The position numbers and the translations under genes are program-made. A DNA stretch of 64,000 bases from Muraenolepis orangiensis (Eukaryota > Chordata > Actinopteri > Gadiformes > Muraenolepididae), in assembly GCA_027704905.1 (NCBI GenBank), contig CM051004.1, forward strand, positions 9,158,510-9,222,509, given 5' to 3'. Positions 1 through 11,100 of the stretch are shown here, one piece after another (position 1 is the first letter of the stretch; each line of letters opens with the position of its first letter). The notes under the pieces were generated by a model, which was not told the origin of the DNA, did not search any database, and saw only the letters and a program-made list of their open reading frames with translations.

Positions 1-309
1 GCATCGAGGCAGACCAATGCTCTCTCCCATCAGGTGACAGACTCTAGCACACAATCAGTTAAAGGGACCCTGTTTCACCGGCAGGTGTGATGTGGTAGAT
101 GCATGAGTTGGGTCAACCTTCCAGCCTACCAGGTAGACTGTACCAACTGGTAAGCTAATCTATCCCGTCATGGAAATCTATCATAGAATAGATTTTCAAA
201 ATGGCTCGTAACTGCTCATCAACATCACACCTGGTGGGGAAAATAGAACGTTAATGTAAAGACATTCAATCTGTACGCTTGTACTGAGAACCCAACCGTT
301 TGCCTGTAG

Positions 310-1513
310 CTGGAGCAGTTCAACATGATCGAGAACCCCATCAGCGCCGCCAGTCTGTTCAGCCAGTGCTCCACCCTCAACTACACCCAGGCAGCCATGA
401 TGGGCCTCACCGGCAGCAGTCTGCAGGACTCCCAGCAGCTGGGATACAGTAACCACGGCAACATCCCCAACATCATCCTCACAGGTACCAGCAGGCTGAC
501 ATCCCTCATCGTCATTCCTATTGTGATTGGCTCATTCGATCAGATATGACTGATATCAGTCATATCAGTCGCATATAAAGCATGACATATAACCAATGTC
601 AAGATGTAATGGTACTGTGTAACGGTTGCATCATATAGTGGATTTCAACAGGGTTATTGAGATGGTACGTCTCAAAGTGGTATCTAAACTCAAAGCTAGA
701 GAAACTAAACATAAATAGCACAAACAAAAGTTTATGAGTCAATGGCTTTGTATGAAATCATTCCCTCATTCCCTCTCTAGGGGATTCAATGTAGAGGACT
801 ATATAGTGAAATCCTTCCCTCATTCCCTACTCCCTCTAGTAGTTCAATGTAGAGGACTATATAGTGAAATCCTTCCCTCATTCCCTACTCCCTCTCTAGG
901 GGATTCAATGTAGAGGACTATATAGTGAAATCCTTCCCTCATTCCCTACAAATGGAGTTTAATGTAAAGGACTATATAGTGAGCTCATCGTCAAAATGAA
1001 AAAAACGCTACTGGAGTCTCCTTTAAAGACGTCATCGCTGTCCCATAATTAAACGTGCCAGATCTGCGTCGTGGTCGTCGCTTATTGGCCGTCAAACGTT
1101 TAAATTGCATTGCGCAATGCCCGATTGTAAATATGCTCTGTTAGTGACTATCGGTTGTGCACAATGTTTCACGATGCATTGTGGGATACCATGAGGGGGC
1201 ACAATATAGGGATAATAATTAAAAAATGGTAGACTTCCTATATAGTGAGTAATGAGTGATGTCATGTGTGACTCCGCCCCCCTCTTCCCCATGTCGACCA
1301 GTTACGGGGGAGTCTCCGCCCAGCCTCTCCAAGGAGCTAACCAACTCGCTGGCCGGCGTTGGTGATGTCAGCTTCGACGCCGACTCCCAGTTCCCGTTGG
1401 ACGAGCTAAAGATCGACCCGCTGACCCTGGACGGACTGCACATGCTCAACGACCCCGACATGGTCCTGACCGACCCCGCCACCGAAGACGCCTTCAGGAT
1501 GGACCGTCTGTAA
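310..1513 (+). CDS. crtc1: CREB-regulated transcription coactivator 1, C-terminal exons (partial)
   Basis: Two coding exons are visible: 310-484 (after TTGCCTGTAG; donor GTACCA; phase 1) and 1302-1513 (after GTCGACCAG; TAA stop at 1511-1513). Joined, they encode the CRTC C-terminal transactivation domain. The first exon has LEQFNMIENPIS, TQAAMMGLTGS and NIPNIILT; the second has TGESPPSLSKEL, LDELKIDPLTLDG and ends in ATEDAFRMDRL. CRTCs are cytoplasm-to-nucleus shuttling co-activators that bind the CREB bZIP when dephosphorylated; this C-terminal part recruits the transcription machinery. The ending matches CRTC1 better than CRTC2/3 from memory, and adjacency to comp (as on human 19p13.11) supports crtc1. 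Upstream exons lie left of the window; 1-309 looks intronic. The 817-bp intron carries a MITE. Confidence in family is very high, in paralogue high. Confidence 0.95.
754..1263. mobile_element. MITE, copy 1, with internal ~60-bp tandem repeat
   Basis: This non-autonomous DNA element lies in the last crtc1 intron. It starts at GAAATCATTC and ends at GAGTGATGTC, imperfect inverted termini. The same sequence in reverse orientation is at 49829-50219, sharing blocks such as GACGTCATCGCTGTC and GGACTATATAGTG plus the Atg-poor middle with TGCATTG motifs. In copy 1 the left end has expanded: GGACTATATAGTG recurs at about 796, 854, 915 and 969, giving four tandem units of 54-61 bp. No target-site duplication could be fixed. 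Superfamily not assigned. It ends 38 bp before the final crtc1 exon. Confidence 0.7.
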
Positions 1514-4500
1514 TGGCGTTGCTTCGTGAGCTGGCGGGAGGGCGTTGCAAAACATACACCCACAGGGAGTTTCAAAAAACAACGGAGGACAGAGGTGGGG
1601 TTGGGCCAAGCTAAAATATACTGACTTGTGATTGGAGTGTGAGGAAGGGAGGCGGGGCTAAACCCTCCCCCTCCCCTCCCCTCCCCTCCCTTGTTGCATG
1701 GATCAGCTGAACTCCGAACGCCACCCCTTACCCCTTACCCCTTCTCGACCCATTGGAATGACCTGCAGCAAACGGATCCCCTCCCTCCCGGCAACAGGCA
1801 CTTCCCTGACGTGGTGTTGAATGCGATTGGTTGCCTGGTACTTTTGCTAGCCATGTTTTAATTTTCTTTTGTTTTCTTTTAAACGTTTTTCATTTCACGC
1901 CAGATATATTCCAACAGCCCACATTAGAGTTTTTTTTTATATATATATCTATATATCTATATAGATATATATATCAAATATAAATGTGTTTTACTTAGCG
2001 AGGCCAAAAGTCCAAAATGCTGTTGTCAAAAGAAGTTGTAAACCAGTTTTAAAGTAGAAGATGCCACCGGATGGTCACAGCGCTACAGTCCCACGTCGCC
2101 AACGCAGCTTCCGATCTCGCAGACAAAAGCTTTATTTTTGACAACCAAATGTTGATATTTTTCTCATGCACTACATGTTGATGATTTGTGTATTTATACG
2201 TATTTTATTTATTGTCTTTATTTGTTTTGAGACTTTATATATTTATTTTTTGTTCTTATGTGTGATGCCAAAATTCTTACTGCTGTAGTCGTAGTGTACA
2301 AAATGTACCAGTATAACTTGTCTATTTATTATTTGTGTTTAATAAGCTAATTGATTGATTATGGAATGCAAAACCTCCCCATACTTGCTAATAGGCGTTT
2401 GTTGTGTCATTATTTGATCTAGGACTTTTGTCGATGTTGTTGCAGTTACAGCCCAGCAAAAATTGTACAAAATCAAAATACAACAGCTTTTCGCACCAGT
2501 CAACAAAAATAATGTAGGCCTACTCCAAAACTGGTTGTGGTTTGGCTTTTTTTTGCCACTTAAATCCCCCATCAACGGCTTCATTAGGTACCTCTATTCA
2601 GCTAGTTTGCTTGTTGAAGCAAGCTTTGAAAACCAGATATTAATAAATTTAAGTCAATTCGATTAACTTTTAATTGGTGCCAGTGAATAGCTCAAAACTC
2701 CAATAAATTCTAAGGTATGAAAAAAAAGATGACAAAAAAAAGAAAAGCTGAACACAAGTAATCTTTTGAAGTAGTCACTGTGAAATCACCTGATTTTGCC
2801 TTACAGGAGTGTTCTGCTGTTGTACTTTTAGTGTTTTGTGTGACTATTTTCCTACCTTCTCGTTAAACGTTTTTTCTTGTATTTGAAAGGAACTCATGAC
2901 GTTTGGTCAGTGATATTTGTGGTTACGTAGTGCAAGGTTTGACAAATCATTGTACTGTATTTTCTACCGGTACAGTTTACAACCAAATTACGTTTTCTAA
3001 GTGGAAGGAAGTGTGCGTGTGTAGAGTTGAAAAGTGCAGATATGGGGAGGCTTTCCACTCCTTGGCAAGTTTGCTCTTACTCAACAGATGTTAAAGTGGT
3101 TAACCTAGCCTTCTAGCCAGGATATATCTCAAAATAGCCTTTGTTACACTACAACGTTTGGGTATTTGGCTTTGTTTTTAAGTGGCTTATTTTAATGTTT
3201 GAATACAAACCAAACCTCAAAATCAAACCCCAGGAACGACACTGAACCAGGGTGACTAAAGTTGTTAGTTTCTGCTTTGCACTATTTGGTGCAAGGTGAT
3301 GCCACAGTGAGCCAATCGGAAGCTAGTTGTCATAACCCCTGCTTCACCAGAGGTGTCGCTGAGGTTTGATTTTTAGTGTTCAGGTGTGCTTTAATTTATT
3401 TTTATTTTATCAATCATTTCAATACGAATTGAAATTTTGTATGAAAAGAACCCATATGGCGAAATTATATTTGTGGGTTCTTTATGGTAAATGTATCTAA
3501 AAGATACTGCAAGCAGATGTCATTTTAAGAATATAACACAAAAAAAAAACCGCTTGGCCTACCACATGAAATGTGTTTAGGTGCGACCATGAAGGCTATC
3601 AGGGAAAAGTGTTTTTATTTTTAACTATTTAAAATATTCTCCCAATATCAACACTATTTTCCAGATACTTTATCAGCTTTATCACTTTCAGTGTCTACTT
3701 TAAATCATGGTCTCTAAATTGCAAAATGAATACAACTTGTTTTCAGAGAAGTACTAGGTCCTAAACTGTTCATTTTATTTTGTTATGTAGTTTAAATCAG
3801 TGACCGATGTTTACACTTGTTTAATTGGCTAAATGTACAAATCTACTGTCCTAGTGCATATCCTGTTTCACATGTACATGAAGTCATGTGTTTGAATTAT
3901 TATTATTATTGGATCTAAAGGGTAATGCTGGGCTGCATGGTTTCTGTACCTTCTGGGAGGGACCTTCCAGCCCGAGCCAAACTCGGCAAGTTAATTTTTT
4001 ATTTTTGGAAGTTTCTGTAGCTATTAACGCGTTAAGTTTACATGTTTCTCTGTTCGGTTTGTGTCCATCACAAGGGTTGTGTCGCCTTTAACCAATTGGG
4101 ATTCCTATGCAAATGAGATTTTTTTTGGTTTGTTTATAAATCTGACTATAATGTTGCTGAATCAAATATATAAAGTATTATGTAGATTATATAGAATATA
4201 TATATATACATATATATCCACAGAATATATACAAAGATCTTTTTTTTTTTTAAATTATTTGTCATGTTCAGCTCAATTCTCGCTGTGGATTCCTCTGTTT
4301 CTTCGGTCACGTCGGAGAACAACGGTTAGCACAGATAGCCGTTGTACATACGCTAAGCCGAAAAACGAAATGCATGCATTCGACTGACGGACCGAACCTT
4401 TGTCTGAAGGCCTTCTGATTGGCTACGCAGGTTGATCCGTGTAATATACAACAACAAAAAATAGCTAACTGTGAGCCTGTCGAACCCGCGGATGCATGTG

Positions 4501-5557
4501 CTGGTTGCTCCTGTGCAACAATGAACTCTTCATTTTTTTCTTGTTACGTGACTCTGTTAACTTTGTCTCGGCGTAACGCCAATACACGTTTGATTAGGGG
4601 GGGATGGGGGGTGAAAAAATATAAAAGAATGTATTTTGTGTGGTAATGTCCTAGGTTTTTGGAGCGTTGACGCTAAACGAACCCATGGTTTTTAACCTAC
4701 GTTTTTTGTTTCGTTTTTATGACCACGCTTGTTTTCCCGCATTTTTTTTGGTCTGACAATTCTGACTGGCTTTTTGTTATCCTCCCCGTTAACCCCTCGT
4801 AGCATTCTCTTCACATTCAATCCCAACCCCATTGTTAAACCTCAGCACAAGTCATTGGATGCCTCGACCTGTGAGGTGGCATAGATTACAGAAGACCTCT
4901 CCAGCTCTGTCTTCGATTTTAAAATATGGGTGACGCTGATTGTTTGCATTAATAGACGTATGCTAACGCTGCATTTTGACAGTTAACTGCATGACATTGT
5001 CAATGTGCGACGCGACCCACAACACGCCCCTCTGGTCGAGTGCTTATGAGCCACTACCCTTTCTTGGCATTGTTGCGTTTTTGTTTGTAGTTGTCAGAAT
5101 TCAGACTGGGTTTATACGCTGTAATTCATATTTTTTTCGTTGTGCAAAGTTAGGTCCGCTTGTTGCTTGGCACTTTATTTGTGACTGTCCTGTTTTTGCA
5201 ACAGGGACTGTTTTGCCCTATGTGAATGCTGTCTGAAACCGGATGTACACTCCGGCCCGAACTTTCTTGTTCAAAGTGAAAAAAAAGAAAATGTATCCTA
5301 TTTTCTTCTCTAAACTGTTTTTTTGGGCTTGGCTTGTCTTGATTTTGTTTTTTGTAATTTGTTTTTTTTAATCCGTACGGGAGATGCAAAACTAGAAAGG
5401 GCTTTTTCCAGTGCAGCTTGCTCTCCTGTGATATAGTTGGAACAAAGACGCAGTCCGAATGTACGTAACCCTGGCAGCCATGTTCCCTTAAGCTTGATCC
5501 CGTTGAATTTGATCCAGGGCTTGATTCCAATGTTCAATTCGCCCCGCACTAAATCAC
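1514..5557 (+). other. crtc1: Probable crtc1 3' UTR and downstream non-coding sequence
   Basis: No coding exon is recognisable in these 4 kb. The sequence is AT-rich with many poly-T runs, consistent with the long 3' UTRs of CRTC genes. AATAAA hexamers on the + strand occur at 2642 and 2702, but the true cleavage site cannot be chosen from sequence alone. An AT palindrome of TATAGATATAT type lies at 1937-1976. The assignment to crtc1 is by position only. Confidence 0.4.
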
Positions 5558-5560
5558 CAG

Positions 5561-6399
5561 GGCCCAGTATTTAAAAAAAAAAATAATAATTAGGGTCAGA
5601 ATGATCTGGATAGCATTAAATGTCAAAACTGGATTTTTCAGAATAGGATAATGTGATCCTGATCCTACAAAATTGGGATATGGATTTGGTAACCCAATCC
5701 TAGGCCTACCATATGGGTAGGCCTAGGTCCAAGAATGTCACACATTAAGTCCAAGAATGTCATGCATCTTCATCCAAAACTGCATAATTTCCCAGCCTCT
5801 CTTCCAAGGGGTGAATGTGAAGTTTTGTTTCCCTCTGTTGAAGCAGTGTTACCTAAATCGGCTCCTCAGTTAGAGAGATATGTTTCACTGCTCTCTCGGT
5901 TTCCTTTCTCACCAAATCCCCATAGCCATCATGAGTGTCTTCTCCAGACGCTGCCTCTTACACGGTGGATCTTCCCTTGAAGAGTTATGGTCCTATTGCT
6001 GGTGTGGGTCTTCATGGTCTTCAGGCACTGCCTCCAAAGTAAGTGTAAAAGATTCAGACTCTCCAAACTCATCAGCCATCTCTTAGTCTGCAGTGTTAGT
6101 CTCAGTCCCAAGCAGTCCAGACTCGCCACCTTGAGAGACTGACTGAATTCCACGCTGAGCCTGTCTGATGATATTTCCCAACATTTTTACATGTCATTAT
6201 CAATGCGATGTTGTATTACCATCGGAGGCCTACCCAAAGACTGCATATTTGAATCTTATAATCCTGATCTTGTGGTATCCAGATCAGAATGATCCTATTT
6301 GAAAATTATTTTAAATACCACGACAATACCTATAGTAATCCAAGATCAAATTAATCCTGATCATTCCGATCCACATTAAAAGTTTTGAAATACTGGGCC
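5561..6399. mobile_element. Putative DNA transposon with GGCCCAGTATTT termini
   Basis: Left end GGCCCAGTATTTAAAA (5561) and right end TTTTGAAATACTGGGCC (to 6399) are inverted repeats, flanked by CAG on both sides (5558-5560, 6400-6402), a possible 3-bp target duplication. A 3-bp duplication and G-rich ends would suit PIF/Harbinger, but the CAG could also be terminal sequence because GGGCCC is itself palindromic. Both subterminal regions are rich in GATCCTGATC-like words. Inside lies a 12-bp-arm hairpin at 5699-5727 (CCTAGGCCTACC). No intact transposase is present; a short minus-strand frame around 5989-6084 reads MADEFGESESFTL and stops. Confidence 0.6.
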
Positions 6400-6402
6400 C
6401 AG

Positions 6403-8163
6403 GTGTTTTCCTCGATCTCCATTGCTGTTCTAATTGTCGAATTCTGGTCAAGAAGCTAATTTGGCCGCCGAACCGGCTTGGGGGCCGGGGATGTATCCGT
6501 CTATCCTTTTGGCGATTCTTCAACTAAGTCATCATACATATGACGCTTCTGTATAGCAAATGTGATTGGCTTCAAAGTCTGAAGGTGGTGATTGGTCAGG
6601 TCATTGACTTTCGAGAACGCCTTTAACGCATTAAAGCAGCTCAGCTGTCCCAAGCGGTCCTAAGTCTACGTTGCTCCTTTATGACGACACTGCTGGTGCT
6701 CGAGTGATCAAATCTGAGCTTGAGCATTACGAAAAAGAATAGGAATCCAGCCCGGGTCGACTAAACTGTTGACATTTACCAGGAAGTGATCGATTGATAA
6801 GTCGTTAGTGTCACAAAGATTAAAGCTTTGTAAGAAAAGAAAAAAACTAGAAACTGCCACTCCCTGAGTACTGTAAAGGAAGTAGTCACAAATTGTATGC
6901 TGTTCACAATCACTTATTCAATTTGGCTCTGCTGTTAAAATGCATCGAAGGGACGGGTCATGAAAACGTCTTGTAGGTCCGGTTTGACTATAAGCGAGCA
7001 TCACTGCTTTTTACAAATCCTTTTTTTGTTTTTTTGTCAAATGTACTGCTGTAGTTTCTGACGACTGAACTGTGTTTTTCACAATATCTGAGTTTTTAAA
7101 CGTGTCACGATCAAATGATGTTGAAATTGAAAAGTAGATGAAGGATGTTTGTCCCAGGACACACCTCCACACATGGTTTTAAAGTGGCTTACCGGTACTT
7201 AAAAACCAAACAAAAATAGATAAGGTGTGTATCTAATCATTAGTAACGGAACGTTATTTGTCAATTGTTATGTTGTGCGGCTTGTCCTTTCAAGGGTTTG
7301 AAATCTGGATGCGTCCCTTTAATGGCAAAAAGGTTTTTTTGTAAATGTCTGCAATCCATTGAAATGTGTATATGGCCCAGGCAAACCAGTTCTGTTATAA
7401 AGTCTAAATTGAAGCTTCTAGTGCGGCTAGCATATCACTGTTGTCCAGTTAGTCCTAGTACAAGTTCTGTAGTATTTATTTGTTGCCGTGTGAATCTCCT
7501 CATGTGAACGGTTTTGTTTATTATATAAAAAATATTTGACAACAAAAATTGAATGTGGACAACAGACTTTGTTTCTCTCTACATACACTTGTGAGAATAT
7601 ACAGATAAAAAAATGTAGATTGTCATTTTACATCGCAGTGTGTCGGAAATGCACAATGATTCGAGATGTTATATCTTCAAGATGTTTTAACGCCATTCCT
7701 GCATGTTGTGAAATTATAATTATTTTGCACTATATTTAAATTTCGATCTTTAAGTGCAATTCAAAATCCGATGCATTTTTTTTTCATTATAAAATGAAGC
7801 CATCTTTAAATATTCAGATAAAAAATGCACCAAATATTACCAAATACTTTATTATTCCTTGGCAAATCTTCCAAATATCTATTTTACCTGACAAGGAAAA
7901 AGCTAAAGGTGCTAGATGGACTATTTCTCTTTATTTTTTGCAAGATCACTCGAGACTTGAAAACCCACTAATGAATCAATGTCAAAATTAAAACAATTTA
8001 AGAATGTCAAATACAGGATTCACAATTATATTTCTTCTCCATCCACAATGTATTTATTCTGCATTTAGAAATTCTAAAGACGTTGTTTCATCTCATGATT
8101 TCTTATTTCTGGTGAAATTCGGTTCCCAGAATCCCCTGGCCTCCATTTGTGTTCTGCTGTTGC
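6403..8163. other. Convergent intergenic region between crtc1 and comp
   Basis: No exon or RNA gene is seen. It separates the convergent crtc1 (+) and comp (-) genes, so it should contain both 3' ends. On the minus strand AATAAA hexamers occur at 8050-8055, 7930-7935 and 7848-7853, 110-320 bp past the comp stop. The rest is AT-rich with homopolymer runs. Confidence 0.4.
7848..7853 (-). terminator. comp: Candidate comp poly(A) signal
   Basis: Minus-strand AATAAA (plus TTTATT) about 310 bp downstream of the comp stop codon. Alternatives lie at 7930-7935 and 8050-8055. The choice between them is not decided by sequence. Confidence 0.35.
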
Positions 8164-11100
8164 CTAGGAAACCAGCCGAACCTGCTGGCCTCTGTATGAC
8201 TCAAAGTCCTCAGGAAGTGTATCTGGAGGCGGTCAAAACCAAACAAAAGCAAGGTTATAACACTTTGTACTGTGTTTGATTAACAAATTCTAATGTCTAA
8301 GTGGTGGTGAATTTTTGTGAGAATGCATATGGTAAATGATTGCATTCATATAGCGCTTTTACCCAGCTCAATTGACAAATAACTGCCTCACATTCACCTA
8401 TTTACACACTGACAGCAGTGTCAGCCATGCAATGAGACAGCCAGCTGGTCAGGAGCAGTTAGGGTTAGGGTGTTTTGCTCAAGGACGCTACTCGCCAGGA
8501 GTAGTGTCCTGGCGAGGAGGAGCCAACTTGGTGATGTCACTTTAGATTATTTTATCCAATAAGAAACAACCATTGCAACAAACTCTAATTAATCCAGTCC
8601 ATGAAGTGGGATCTTGGTGTACTGATAATTGTAATGTTTATAATGTATGCTTTATAATGCCACTTTCTTTTATTCTTAGGACGTACCGTTGCAGCGGTAT
8701 CGGAGGTTGGCCCAGATGATGTTCTCCTGGGAGAAGCAGAACACCCCCAACCTCCCCCCTCTCATGGTGGTGTCGATGATGATGCCCGTGTCCGCAACCA
8801 TCTGCGTTCCCTCGAAGAAGCGCACCCTGTTCAAAACATGGAGGACAGGTGTCATCTCTTTGTGAGTGGAGGGTTTGAACCCCAATGTACCTGCAATATT
8901 CCTTGAGCAACATGCCTAATCCCCTACCTGACCATTAATGAGCAGGTACATGAGTGTCAATCTTAAATGTTGGAGATAAAAGCATCTACTTATCCTTGTT
9001 GAGACTTGACGACAATTGCAGGTTTTTATGGATTTCCTTATCTCAATGCATCCCTGTCAAGATTGTGTATTTCGGAGCTTCAGGCGGAGCATTGTGATCA
9101 GAGAGGTTCTGGGAGTGACCCTAGCGGACTCCTTGGTGGTCTAGCCCAGGGGTTCCCAAAGTGGGGGTCGCGAGATGATTTCAGAATCCTCTTGATGTGA
9201 CCCATGAGGTGTTTTAAAAAATATATATATTTTATTACAATTTGTATTATTGTTAATAATAACGTGTGCATAGATATTTTTACTATGCAAGTCCGCTGAT
9301 TCCGACAGATTCACGACAGTATCATTTGCAGCTGAAAAAAAGCGTGTGTGCTTTTGTCTCATTGTGAAGTTCGCGATCGACGTTCGCGATCGTGAAGATC
9401 GGTGCACACCAACCTTTTTTATGTTTCAGTCCCTCCGGTGATAGTGGGGGGTCGTCAGTCTCTAGCACTGTTATTTTGGGGGTCCCGGGCTGAAAAGTTT
9501 GGGAACCCCTGGTCTAGCCAGCCATACCTGATGTATCCGTCCGCCGGCCGGTGCTGGAGGAACCAGCGGTACGAGGTCTTGTCCTTCCAGCCCACGTTGC
9601 GAGCATCTTTCCACAGCAGCTTCACCTGGTCCGAGGTGTCTCCTGTGTGCCACAGAGAGTTCCTCAGGTTCTCCCCCGGTCCCGTGGTTGACTTGACGGC
9701 CTGGTCAAAAGGTCACAGGGTCATTGAGGTATGTCCACCCTCTTGAGTATTGGGAGTTATTTAAAAATAACACATTGGTGCAGTGGTGGCCAGTAGGGTT
9801 TGCTTTATTATCTCCGCCATCAAGGATGGGAGAAGGTTATGTTTTCTCCTGTTTGTTTATCTGTTTGCAAGATAACTCAAAAAGTTATTTACGGAATTAG
9901 CCAAAACTTGGTGGTAAGATTACGTATGGGCCAAGAAACTGTTTATTCGATTTTGAGATCTGGACCCGAATCCGGATTCAGGGGACTTTTTGGTGTGGCG
10001 GAGGCATGTGCCCTCTGGTTTGAAATAGATCAGTTCAATTGTTGTTAAAATTGTTGAGGCTGTTCGCCAGCACCTGGCCATTATCTGATTGACTTTGTGA
10101 AACGAAAGAAAATGCCAAATGTCCTAGTGTGTTAAATTATGTTTTACAGTCAAGTCATAAATGTCTTAAAAGGCATATCTATCTATCAACAACTTCAAGG
10201 TATGAATTGATATTCCTTAATGGAATGTACTTATGTATTAACTGCCAAAACATACATTTCCTATTTCTTAAAGGCTTTTCTCAACTGCCGTGAAGGTATT
10301 TCTCAAGTCACTAAGATTGATTCTACATCCAAAAAATGTTCTGCAAAAAACTAAAAGGAAGGTACACAGTCAAAAAAGGAAGGTTGTAAAGGTTGTTGAC
10401 ATTTCAGTAATGTTCTTGGAAACTTAAAAACTAAAATGGTGAAAAAAAGTGAAGCCTCCAAACCGACCTTTAGCTGAATGCCCGGCTCGGCCACGGCCCG
10501 GAAGGGGTTTGCCTGCCAGTAGATCTGCTCCACCTGCTTCCACATCACCACGTAGAAGCTGGAGCTGTCCTGGTACCCGAAGATGAACCCTGCGTAGTCG
10601 TCATCCGTCACTGTGTTCACGTGAAACGTCCCTTCAAAATCCACGCCACTGAACGCAGTGTAACCTTGGCAAAGAAAGAGAAGATTTCACAGTGAGTTGT
10701 GTTTGGTCTGGTATTACATGCCACAGTACAATACATATGATATATTATAAACCAATCCATCTGCTTCAACATATTTAGATTATGGGTACAAGCAGAGTAC
10801 ACATTTTAAATGGTACATAAATCACCTACAGGGATACAGACACCTTGCAGCTAAGGGTCTCTAATTGGCCTAAATTTAGAGGTGGGATAAAACCTACAAA
10901 TATATACTGGGATAATATGAGAAATCCACACAGGCCATGCAGGGCGGGGTATCTTGCAAGGGGACACTGGTACCCCAAGAACTTCCAAAATGTTTAGTTT
11001 GATTCTGAATCAGTTTGAGATCATCTCATTGTCTTTGAATAGCATGGAGCCCTTACTGACTGGATTAGAGGAAGCATGGGGGCGGCAGAAGCTCAGTCTG

